This document shows, in pieces, positions 1 through 6,659 of a DNA stretch of 10,253 bases (position 1 is its first letter; each line of letters starts with the position of its first letter). The stretch comes from Treponema sp. (GTDB taxonomy: Bacteria > Spirochaetota > Spirochaetia > Treponematales > Treponemataceae): NCBI GenBank assembly GCA_012513125.1, contig JAAZCS010000092.1:1-10253 (forward strand), written 5' to 3'. Both the position numbers and the translations under genes were made by a program. The notes below the pieces were generated by a model. It was not told the DNA's origin and did no database searches. It was given only the letters and a program-made list of their open reading frames with translations.

Positions 1-1
1 T

Positions 2-1795
2 GTAAAGATGTGTGAACCAGACAGCGTTTACGTTTGTGACGGTTCACAAGAAGAATATCAGAGACTTCAAAAAGAAATGATTGATTGTGGGCTCGCAATT
101 TCGCTCAAAAAAAAGCCTAATAGTGTTCTATTCCGCTCACTTCCTTCTGATGTTGCACGTGTAGAATCACGCACTTTCATTTCTTCTAAAAAAGAAGAAG
201 ATGCCGGTCCAACAAACCACTGGATCGATCCAAAAGAATTAAAAGCAACAATGACTGGTTTATATACTGGATGTATGCATGGTCGTACAATGTATGTAAT
301 TCCTTTCTGTATGGGACCACTTGGTTCACCAATTTCTAAAAACGGAATTGAAATTACAGACTCAGCGTATGTTGTAATGAATATGGATATCATGACACGT
401 GCAGGAAAAAAAGTTCTTGACGTTATTGGTACAGACGGCGAATTCGTTCCTTGTCTCCATTCAGTTGGAAAACCACTTAACAATGGTGAAAAAGACAATG
501 GAATTTGGCCTTGTGCAGATATTGAACACAAATACATTTCACAGTTCCCAGATGAAAGACTTATTTGGTCTTATGGTTCAGGATACGGCGGAAACGCTCT
601 TCTTGGAAAAAAATGTTTCGCTCTTCGTATCGCTACTGTTTTGGCACGCGATGAAGGTTGGCTTGCTGAACATATGCTTATCTTAAAACTTACAAACCCA
701 CAAGGTGAAGTAAAATACGTAACAGGTGCTTTCCCAAGCGCTTGTGGTAAAACAAACCTTGCAATGCTTATTCCTACAATCCCTGGCTGGAAAGTAGAAA
801 CAGTAGGCGACGATATTGCTTGGATGAAATTTGGTAAAGACGGACGCCTTTATGCAATCAACCCAGAAGCAGGATTCTTTGGTGTTGCCCCTGGTACATC
901 AGACGAATCAAACAAGAACGCTCTTGTTTCAGCTTCTAAAAATACAATCTTTACAAACTGTGCTCTTACAGAAGACGGCGACGTATGGTGGGAAGGAATT
1001 GGATACCCCGCAACCGGCAAACTTGTTGACTGGAAAGGCAACACACGAGATGCTCTTCCAAAAGACAAAGCACCAAAGGGTGAAGAAATGGCTCATCCAA
1101 ACGCACGCTTTACAGCACCTGCAAACCAGTGTCCTTGTATTGCAAAAGAATGGGAAGATCCTGCAGGCGTTCCAATCTCTGCAATCTTGTTTGGCGGACG
1201 TCGCCCTTCTACAATCCCACTGGTACACCAGAGCCGAAGCTGGAATCACGGTGTATTCCTTGGTTCTATCGTTGGATCAGAAATTACAGCCGCTTCTACA
1301 ATCAATGCCGCAGAAGTTGGAAAAGTACGCCGCGACCCATTTGCAATTATCCCATTCTGCGGATACAACATGGGCGACTACTTCCAGCACTGGATTGACG
1401 TTGGAGCAAAAGCTGACCAAGACAAATTGCCAAAAATCTTCTATGTTAACTGGTTCCGTAAGGACGATGACAACAAAGATTTACCAGGCGGATTTATGTG
1501 GCCAGGATACGGCGACAACTCACGTGTTCTTGCATGGATTTTTGACCGCTGCGACAATAAAGACAATGCAGTTGAAACACCAATCGGCTTTATGCCAAAA
1601 GACGGTGCACTCAACACAGACGGTCTTGCAGATTGCTACAAAAAGACATTACCTGCAATTACAGCTGTTGATAAAGAAGGTTGGCTAAAAGAATGCAAAG
1701 ACATTCGCGAAAATCATTATCCAAAGTTTGGCAAGCACTTACCAAAAGAATTGGCTGCTTGCTTGGATGACTTGGAAGCTCGCTTGAGCAAATAA
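2..1795 (+). CDS. pckG: Phosphoenolpyruvate carboxykinase, GTP-dependent (5' end cut by window)
   Basis: Cytosolic enzyme interconverting oxaloacetate + GTP and PEP + CO2 + GDP; in fermentative anaerobes it often runs toward oxaloacetate. Numbering from the ATG at position 8, the sequence shows the P-loop (PSACGKTN, 243-250) with the family's reactive Cys246 and Lys248, the second metal/nucleotide motif VGDDIAWM (266-273), the substrate loop [15 protein letters not shown] (190-204; Tyr193, Lys202), His222 in [14 protein letters not shown] (395-400) and NWFRK (481-485). These sit at a constant offset of about 42 from the vertebrate enzyme. The family has about 35-42 more residues before the segment [12 protein letters not shown], and the frame is open to the window edge, so the ATG at 8 is probably internal and the true start lies upstream. 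No frameshift or lost catalytic residue is visible. It uses more C- and G-ending codons than the AT-rich genes after it, consistent with high expression. It ends in TAA and is followed by a terminator. Confidence 0.97.
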   Translation, partial: VKMCEPDSVYVCDGSQEEYQRLQKEMIDCGLAISLKKKPNSVLFRSLPSDVARVESRTFISSKKEEDAGPTNHWIDPKELKATMTGLYTGCMHGRTMYVIPFCMGPLGSPISKNGIEITDSAYVVMNMDIMTRAGKKVLDVIGTDGEFVPCLHSVGKPLNNGEKDNGIWPCADIEHKYISQFPDERLIWSYGSGYGGNALLGKKCFALRIATVLARDEGWLAEHMLILKLTNPQGEVKYVTGAFPSACGKTNLAMLIPTIPGWKVETVGDDIAWMKFGKDGRLYAINPEAGFFGVAPGTSDESNKNALVSASKNTIFTNCALTEDGDVWWEGIGYPATGKLVDWKGNTRDALPKDKAPKGEEMAHPNARFTAPANQCPCIAKEWEDPAGVPISAILFGGRRPSTIPLVHQSRSWNHGVFLGSIVGSEITAASTINAAEVGKVRRDPFAIIPFCGYNMGDYFQHWIDVGAKADQDKLPKIFYVNWFRKDDDNKDLPGGFMWPGYGDNSRVLAWIFDRCDNKDNAVETPIGFMPKDGALNTDGLADCYKKTLPAITAVDKEGWLKECKDIRENHYPKFGKHLPKELAACLDDLEARLSK

Positions 1796-1799
1796 TTAA

Positions 1800-1829
1800 T
1801 TTTGAGATTGCATAAAAACAATCTCAAAA
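1800..1829. repeat. Inverted repeat (hairpin) just after pckG
   Basis: An 11-bp perfect stem (1800-1810 pairs with 1819-1829) with an 8-base loop lies five bases after the pckG stop codon. No T-run follows on the plus strand, so it is not a classical intrinsic terminator by itself. It may protect the 3' end of the pckG mRNA or act together with the stronger hairpin 18 bases downstream. Confidence 0.5.
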
Positions 1830-1846
1830 AATTCAAGTAAAAATAA

Positions 1847-1896
1847 TAAAAGCCCATCAACATATTGTGATAAACACTTTAGTTGATGGGCTTTTA
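1847..1896. terminator. Bidirectional intrinsic terminator between pckG and the orphan gene
   Basis: A 15-bp perfect stem (1847-1861 with 1882-1896) has the core AGCCCATCAAC / GTTGATGGGCT and a 20-base loop. The stem is flanked by A-rich sequence on the left and ends in TTTTA on the right, so it can form a G/C hairpin plus U-tract in either direction. On the minus strand it is followed by TTATTTTT. It would end both pckG and the convergent small gene at 1944-2147. Confidence 0.85.
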
Positions 1897-1943
1897 CTAT
1901 TAGAAAAATAGTGACAAAACAAACAATTTATGTAGTTTAATTT

Positions 1944-2147
1944 CTATTTTACAACCGATTCGTCTTCATAATTTGCTACAAAATCATCAATGTCATTTGC
2001 ATCAAGGATTATTCCATATTCTTGTCCAGCTTTAATATCTGCACTAACATTCTTAAAATCTGAATAAGCCAAAATAGATCCACTTAAAGCACTTTTATCA
2101 GAAACTCGGCTAAATCCACCATTGTACTTTAAATAAATTTCACTCAT
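1944..2147 (-). CDS. Small acidic protein of unknown function (67 aa)
   Basis: I do not recognise a family. The product begins MSEIYLKYNGGF and ends DFVANYEDESVVK; it is acidic, has no signal peptide or membrane segment, and is probably cytoplasmic. The start chosen is the ATG at 2147, because GGAG at 2160-2157 lies nine bases upstream of it. An in-frame GTG at 2162 would add five residues (MEKKE) but would place that ribosome binding site inside the gene. It is a single-gene unit, convergent with pckG (shared terminator at 1847-1896) and divergent from the ABC ATPase. The upstream AT-rich spacer offers several weak -10-like hexamers but no convincing promoter. Its last 16 residues are strongly acidic and loosely resemble the motif shared by permease 1 and the barrel protein. 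The good ribosome binding site and clean ends favour a real gene; function is unknown. Confidence 0.62.
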   Translation of the reverse strand: MSEIYLKYNGGFSRVSDKSALSGSILAYSDFKNVSADIKAGQEYGIILDANDIDDFVANYEDESVVK

Positions 2148-2283
2148 TTCTTTTTTCTCCACTTGCTTTATATTTTTTCAAATATTGATATAACTATTTT
2201 ACTATATATTCACGAAAAATACATTTTTTTTTCTTATTATTTTGTTAATTATTAGTATAATTTTATTATCTTCACTCTTTACA

Positions 2284-2312
2284 ATGACAAAAGTTTTATT
2301 ATTTAATATAAT
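2284..2312 (+). promoter_or_regulatory. Sigma70-type promoter of the ABC ATPase gene (probable leaderless transcript)
   Basis: ATGACA (2284-2289, 5 of 6 to TTGACA) and a perfect TATAAT (2307-2312) are separated by 17 bases. Transcription would start six to eight bases after the -10, at about 2318-2320, which is the ATG itself (2319). No Shine-Dalgarno sequence lies in front of that ATG, consistent with a leaderless mRNA. Confidence 0.65.
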
Positions 2313-2318
2313 ATAAGT

Positions 2319-3056
2319 ATGTCAATTATTGAACTTAAAAATATAAACAAAATTTATCAAATGGATAAAGTGCAAGTTACAGCAGTAAACAATGCTTCTT
2401 TTTCCATAGAGAAAGGTGATTTTGCTGTTATCTCTGGTCCCTCAGGTTCTGGTAAATCCACGCTTTTAAATACAATTGGTCTTATTGATACTCCTACTTC
2501 TGGCACTGTTTTAATCAATAACATTGATGTTTACAAGGATACAAAACTTGGAATTAATACAACAATTCCAAATTCTTTATATACAAAACTAACAAATTTA
2601 AGAAGAACTCAATTAGGGTTCATCTTTCAAACATTCAATCTACTTCCAGTTCTAAATGTATATGAAAATGTTGAACTTCCACTTACATTAGGATCATCAG
2701 AAGCTTCTGACACAATGAACAAACAGCAACTTTCTGAATGGATAGATTATCTTCTTGATACTGTTGGATTAACAAACTGGAAAAAGCACAAACCTTCAGA
2801 ATTAAGTGGCGGTCAAAGACAAAGAGTTGCGATTGCAAGAGCACTTGTAACAAAAGCACCAGTCATTTTAGCCGATGAACCAACTGCAAACCTTGATTCT
2901 ACAAATGGAGATCAAATTCTTGATTTAATGAAAAAGTTGAACAAAGACTTAAATACAACATTCATTTTTTCTACTCACGATGCAAAAATTGTAAATATGT
3001 CAGATCACGTAATCAAAATTAAGGATGGAACAATCATTTCTGATACTCGTTCATAA
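2319..3056 (+). CDS. ABC transporter ATP-binding protein, LolD/MacB type
   Basis: Cytoplasmic ATPase expected to drive two FtsX/MacB-fold permeases. The 245 residues carry Walker A GPSGSGKST (40-48), the Q-loop in GFIFQ (Gln104) followed by TFNLLP, the signature LSGGQRQRV (162-170), Walker B VILADEP (182-188, catalytic Glu187), the D-loop NLDS (191-194) and the switch His220 in STHD. The sequence after the Q-loop and the overall length fit the LolD/MacB/FtsE branch. The segment between Walker A and the Q-loop (about 70-104) is about 12 residues longer than in E. coli MacB as I recall it. The start is fixed: an in-frame TAA lies at 2304-2306, no alternative start codon lies between, and starting at Met15 would remove the first strand. 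It has no Shine-Dalgarno and probably a leaderless mRNA. Its natural partners are the two permeases at 5334-8089, encoded on the other strand in a convergent operon; no permease lies on its own strand here. Confidence 0.95.
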   Translation: MSIIELKNINKIYQMDKVQVTAVNNASFSIEKGDFAVISGPSGSGKSTLLNTIGLIDTPTSGTVLINNIDVYKDTKLGINTTIPNSLYTKLTNLRRTQLGFIFQTFNLLPVLNVYENVELPLTLGSSEASDTMNKQQLSEWIDYLLDTVGLTNWKKHKPSELSGGQRQRVAIARALVTKAPVILADEPTANLDSTNGDQILDLMKKLNKDLNTTFIFSTHDAKIVNMSDHVIKIKDGTIISDTRS

Positions 3057-3071
3057 AAATTATCAATATAA

Positions 3072-3115
3072 AAAAACAGCCACAAAAATGTTTTCAACTT
3101 TTTGTGGCTGTTTTT
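3072..3115. terminator. Bidirectional intrinsic terminator shared by the ATPase gene and the permease operon
   Basis: A 17-bp perfect stem (3072-3088 with 3099-3115) has the core ACAGCCACA / TGTGGCTGT and a 10-base loop. It is flanked by A-runs on the left and T-runs on the right, so it gives a hairpin plus U-tract in both directions. It lies 15 bases after the ATPase stop and 32 bases beyond the barrel gene stop, ending both convergent units. Confidence 0.92.
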
Positions 3116-3147
3116 ATTTTAAACTAATATATTGTCTTCTTTCTTCA

Positions 3148-4491
3148 TTAATAATCAACATTCAATTTTAAATAAGTAGTGAATAACAGTTTTGGAACAT
3201 TACCATAATACGGACCAAAGTGGCATTCAAAACCTGAAGTCCAATCAAGTGCTGGCACGATATTAGAAATACTAAATGCAAGTTTTACATTTCCAGACGC
3301 TTGAACAAAATTATAATGGAATAAAACACCAAGATTAACTTTATCTTTTAGACCAATATTCTTTAACCCAAATTGCAAAGCAATCCTGCTATCATGAACA
3401 GCCGTCGATGGAGTGTAAATATATTGATATTCAAAGTTTACACCAATTGTTGGATCAGCTGTTTCCCATGTTCTATAAAATCCACCGGTAGCAATTATTT
3501 TTTCATAAAAACGATTATTGTATAAATACTCACTTACTGTCGTGTTGTACATTTCAGTCATTTTTTCTTGCAATTCATTATAAGTCACATAATTGAGCAT
3601 ATAACCATAAATATAATTATCAATATTTGTGGAAATATTTTCTTTATATTTAATTTTCATTAACCCTTGACCATAAATATCGGCACCAAAAATTGTTCTT
3701 TTTGCCTCTACTCCAACAACAGGATTAGAATTATCTTCTGATGCATAAGTACGCCCAAAAAGATTAACAGAAGTATGACCTAATATCATCTCTATTGATC
3801 CCGCAAATGCAAAATCTGAAGCCGATGGCAAACCCGCAGACAAAAGATTGTAGTTATATAAACCTAATCCAGTAATTGTACCAGTCCAAACAGGGATTCT
3901 TATCTGTGCACTAATTCTGTTAATTGAATTAGTCATTATATCTGTATGAAGATTTCCAGCATATGTATTTCCTCGTGCATCAAAACCAGTGCCATATTCC
4001 GTTGCATCACTAAAAAGCCTAATATATCCCCATGTATACGATTTTTTTCCAGCTGTTAAATAAATTCTATTTAATAATAGATAATCAAAGTAAATTTCAT
4101 TCAGTGTTATCCCAGCTGTCGATTGTAAAGTTGACAGATTTGTTAACACACTAGTTCTAAAAGAAAAAATATTATTTATGTTTGTTGTTAAATACAAATA
4201 ATTATTAAAATCAAAAACAGGAAGAAATGTCATATTGTCTTTAGACAAACCTTGCATTTGAAAAAGGACACCTAATGTAGCATCCAAATGACCTGACAGC
4301 TTTATTGTGTCCAGAATTGTACCTAATAATCCAGAAGCTTGATTTTTTTCAACAATTACAGGCCCATTAGTATCTTCAACATCTTCAAAGAATGAACTCA
4401 TATCATCTGAAAAATCATCAAATGAATCTTCGGCGTAGACATTAAAAGATATTATTACAATAGAAAGTAAAACTATCAGAAGCTTTTTCAT
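3148..4491 (-). CDS. Outer-membrane beta-barrel protein of the Lol-like operon
   Basis: The 447-residue precursor has a clear signal peptide (1-20, lysines then a hydrophobic core, cleavage after VYA). An acidic, Phe/Ser-rich mature N-terminus follows (21-48), and from about residue 62 the pattern is alternating hydrophobic/polar with many aromatics, as in transmembrane beta strands. The last residues, TTYLKLNVDY, alternate hydrophobic positions and end in an aromatic residue, like the beta-signal read by the BAM complex. GKKSYTWG (148-155) recalls the GRQ..WG pattern of DUF1302/AlgE-like barrels, but this is only a resemblance. It is the last gene of the operon: its ATG overlaps the TGA of the LolA-like gene (ATGA) and no good ribosome binding site precedes it, so translation is probably coupled. 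Residues 30-48 match an insertion in permease 1. I infer it is the outer-membrane end of the pathway; a porin-like role is the alternative. Confidence 0.82.
   Translation of the reverse strand: MKKLLIVLLSIVIISFNVYAEDSFDDFSDDMSSFFEDVEDTNGPVIVEKNQASGLLGTILDTIKLSGHLDATLGVLFQMQGLSKDNMTFLPVFDFNNYLYLTTNINNIFSFRTSVLTNLSTLQSTAGITLNEIYFDYLLLNRIYLTAGKKSYTWGYIRLFSDATEYGTGFDARGNTYAGNLHTDIMTNSINRISAQIRIPVWTGTITGLGLYNYNLLSAGLPSASDFAFAGSIEMILGHTSVNLFGRTYASEDNSNPVVGVEAKRTIFGADIYGQGLMKIKYKENISTNIDNYIYGYMLNYVTYNELQEKMTEMYNTTVSEYLYNNRFYEKIIATGGFYRTWETADPTIGVNFEYQYIYTPSTAVHDSRIALQFGLKNIGLKDKVNLGVLFHYNFVQASGNVKLAFSISNIVPALDWTSGFECHFGPYYGNVPKLLFTTYLKLNVDY
4348..4404 (-). other. Shared acidic motif, copy in the barrel protein (residues 30-48)
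   Basis: The encoded segment DMSSFFEDVEDTNGPVIVE lies just after the signal peptide, before the first predicted beta strand, so it should be a free periplasmic tail. It aligns without gaps to permease 1 residues 244-262 with 11 of 19 identities. Several conserved residues use different codons (Ser, Asn, Gly), so this is protein-level similarity and not a recent DNA duplication. Confidence 0.6.
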
Positions 4492-5306
4492 CTAGCAGCG
4501 CCCATTTCTAGATAAGGTTTTGTATAAACAGTATCTTCAACTTTTTCAAATTTAACATTTGCTATTGTAACTTGTGTTTTTTCATATTGAACAGTATCAC
4601 CAATCTTTCTTCCTCTAAGATTATCTTGAATCAACATTTTTACAGGAATAGAATATGTTTTTCCAGATTGGTTTATTACCTGATATGATGGAATAGCTGT
4701 TGTTCGTAACTTTTGTCCAGAAAGACTATAATCTTCTTTCATTCGTAACAATCCGTCATTCTTTGAAACCCAGATTTTTAATTCAGGATAGTCAACATCA
4801 TTTACTTTTGCCTTCAAATCATATAAATAACAGTCTAATTTTCCTAATTTTACACTTGTAACACTTTCAATACTATAATCCCTATCATAAAACTGGGGAG
4901 TAAAATCTGAAGTTTTTGCATTTGTATTCTGAAATTTATCTTTTGCTTTTGAATATGTAAAACGATGATCTGTTGGATCATAAAACCAAATATTTCCATC
5001 AGCCTGAAGATATCCCTTCCCTTTTTCACTAGCAGGACCAGTAATCAAAATAGTCCACTGCAACGTTTTATCCCTACGAAACAGTTTTGCTTCGGTAATT
5101 GATTTTCCTTCTCCAGGTTTATCTTGCACGATTGTATACTCACCTGAAAAATCTGTTTCATAAAATGCAGTATTTGATTCAACAAGTTTTAACACTTTTT
5201 TTGCGTCATCCATATCTACATCAGCTGCAAATAATCCAAAACAAACACAAGCAAATAACAAACAAGTAAAAATATTTCTCTTTTTTAAAACAATCTTATT
5301 TTCCAT
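4488..5306 (-). CDS. LolA-like periplasmic carrier (outer membrane lipoprotein-sorting protein family)
   Basis: The 272 residues fit the LolA_like family (PF17131 type), a half-barrel that shields a lipid or lipoprotein acyl chains in the periplasm. Visible signs are GKGYLQADGNIWFYDP (96-111), TSDF (132-135), a central LKIWVSKNDG block (176-185) and the family-like end YTKPYLE (261-267). The N-terminus is an export signal: basic residues 8-10, a hydrophobic stretch 11-27, and probable cleavage after LFA (27). Cys20 in LLFAC is a weak lipobox alternative, so a lipoprotein cannot be excluded. The start is supported by AAGGA shortly upstream of the ATG. It lies 27 bases after permease 2 and overlaps the barrel gene by four bases, fixing it between inner- and outer-membrane components. 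It probably receives cargo from the permease pair and delivers it to the outer membrane. The cargo is not identifiable from sequence. Confidence 0.9.
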   Translation of the reverse strand: MENKIVLKKRNIFTCLLFACVCFGLFAADVDMDDAKKVLKLVESNTAFYETDFSGEYTIVQDKPGEGKSITEAKLFRRDKTLQWTILITGPASEKGKGYLQADGNIWFYDPTDHRFTYSKAKDKFQNTNAKTSDFTPQFYDRDYSIESVTSVKLGKLDCYLYDLKAKVNDVDYPELKIWVSKNDGLLRMKEDYSLSGQKLRTTAIPSYQVINQSGKTYSIPVKMLIQDNLRGRKIGDTVQYEKTQVTIANVKFEKVEDTVYTKPYLEMGAAR

Positions 5307-5333
5307 AATAATTCCTTTTTTAACCTAAATTGG

Positions 5334-6659
5334 TTATTCAATAACGCTCAAAGCTTCAACTGGCGTTATTTTAATTAATTTCTTAATTGAAAACAAAACA
5401 GCCAATAAAGTAGTTACACTAACAATTATCATCAAAATAACAAATGATGAGAATGAAATAATTGGTTTAATAACTCCATTTGTTAAGAAAATATCAAAAG
5501 CAGGTATAAACGATAAATTAACAAGTGGTGTAAGTGAACATAAAATCAGAGAAAGAATAAATCCAAATATACAGCCCATAACAATAAGAGCAAACGTTTC
5601 TGATAACAAAGTAACAATTATTCTGTTCTTCTTCATGCCAATTGCCATATAAATACCAATTTCATTAATTCGCTTCATAATAATTACTCTATACGTGCTA
5701 CTAACACCAATAACAATTATTATTACAAGCATAGCTATAACAAAACCAACAACAAGCCACATTGCATCTATTAATATTTGAATATCTTCAAAATTTGCAC
5801 TTAGTTTGATTAAGGCAAAAGTATCATCTTTTAGCGTTCCGTTATCTACTAATTCTGTATAAATTTGCTTTTTCTCAACAAGAGGGAACATATTGAATAC
5901 AGATTCCATCTTGTGTTGATATTCATTTATTTTCTTATCAGTTTTATCTTTATCAGCAAGAGTGATAGCTACTCTATTTGCCGTATGCAATGGAGCTCTT
6001 ACACAATTCCTAAGGAAATCAATATCAAAATATGATGTATATGTTCCAAAAATGCTGGAATCTCTAAAAATGCCTTTTACAATAACTTCTGCTGTGTCTG
6101 TGTAACCAGAAAGAGTTGTAAACATAAATGTAAGAGAATCACCAACGTGAATATTTAACATCTTTGAAATTGGTTCAGATAATAAAACACCATTTGAACC
6201 AGCCATTTCATCAGAATTTCCTTCTATGTAATTCAATTCACTAAAAACTTTCTTTTCTTTATTGAAATTTATACCTTTCAAAGAACGTTGCTGTGCAGTA
6301 ATCCCTTCAAAAACAAATGCCATATATCCAAAACCAGCTTCATACCGCTCTGCTATAACACTATCAGGAGGGAAAATCGTCTGTAATTTTTCCAATTTTT
6401 CTTCTATGTGTGGCATTTCCAAAAATGCTTTAGTTTGCTTCTGATTATCAATTATTACTTCACCACTGACGCTTCCAATAAACATCAAATCGCCACCGTA
6501 ATAAATCTTACCTTTTGTTTCCAATGCATTAAGCATTCCATCAACTACAAAAAGTGCAAACAATGAAATTGCAACACCAAAGATAGTGACCAAAAATAAA
6601 GATAAATATTGCTTTTTTCTATAAATTACAGATTTTAACCCCATTCGAAAAACATTCAT
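5334..6659 (-). CDS. FtsX/MacB-fold ABC permease 2 (LolC/LolE-like)
   Basis: Inner-membrane subunit of 441 residues with the four-helix LolC/E-MacB topology: TM1 at about 18-40, a large periplasmic domain at about 41-297, then TM2 (298-321), TM3 (350-378) and TM4 (401-424). The cytoplasmic segment RINEIGIYMAIGMKKNRI (330-347) is the family's conserved coupling region facing the ATPase, and the tail KITPVEALSVIE is typical of these permeases. The ATG overlaps the last base of the permease 1 stop codon (TAATG) and is preceded by AGGGGG, so synthesis of the two permeases is coupled. Two distinct permeases in a row point to a LolC-LolE-like heterodimer and not a MacB homodimer. Unlike permease 1 it lacks the acidic insertion in its periplasmic domain. 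Confidence 0.93.
   Translation of the reverse strand: MNVFRMGLKSVIYRKKQYLSLFLVTIFGVAISLFALFVVDGMLNALETKGKIYYGGDLMFIGSVSGEVIIDNQKQTKAFLEMPHIEEKLEKLQTIFPPDSVIAERYEAGFGYMAFVFEGITAQQRSLKGINFNKEKKVFSELNYIEGNSDEMAGSNGVLLSEPISKMLNIHVGDSLTFMFTTLSGYTDTAEVIVKGIFRDSSIFGTYTSYFDIDFLRNCVRAPLHTANRVAITLADKDKTDKKINEYQHKMESVFNMFPLVEKKQIYTELVDNGTLKDDTFALIKLSANFEDIQILIDAMWLVVGFVIAMLVIIIVIGVSSTYRVIIMKRINEIGIYMAIGMKKNRIIVTLLSETFALIVMGCIFGFILSLILCSLTPLVNLSFIPAFDIFLTNGVIKPIISFSSFVILMIIVSVTTLLAVLFSIKKLIKITPVEALSVIE

Noticed and set aside
831..1688. A 285-codon plus-strand open frame inside pckG, with further open frames on both strands of the same gene
   Set aside because: It overlaps the well-conserved catalytic core of pckG in another frame, has no recognisable motif and is explained by the codon bias of the real gene.
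1800..1829. First hairpin after pckG as an intrinsic terminator
   Set aside because: It has a perfect stem but no T-run on the plus strand; the hairpin at 1847-1896 is the better terminator.
2148..2318. Riboswitch or small RNA in the AT-rich spacer between the orphan gene and the ATPase
   Set aside because: No long or GC-containing stem and no conserved element could be seen; apart from the ATPase promoter near its end and the ribosome binding site of the orphan gene, it is featureless A/T sequence.
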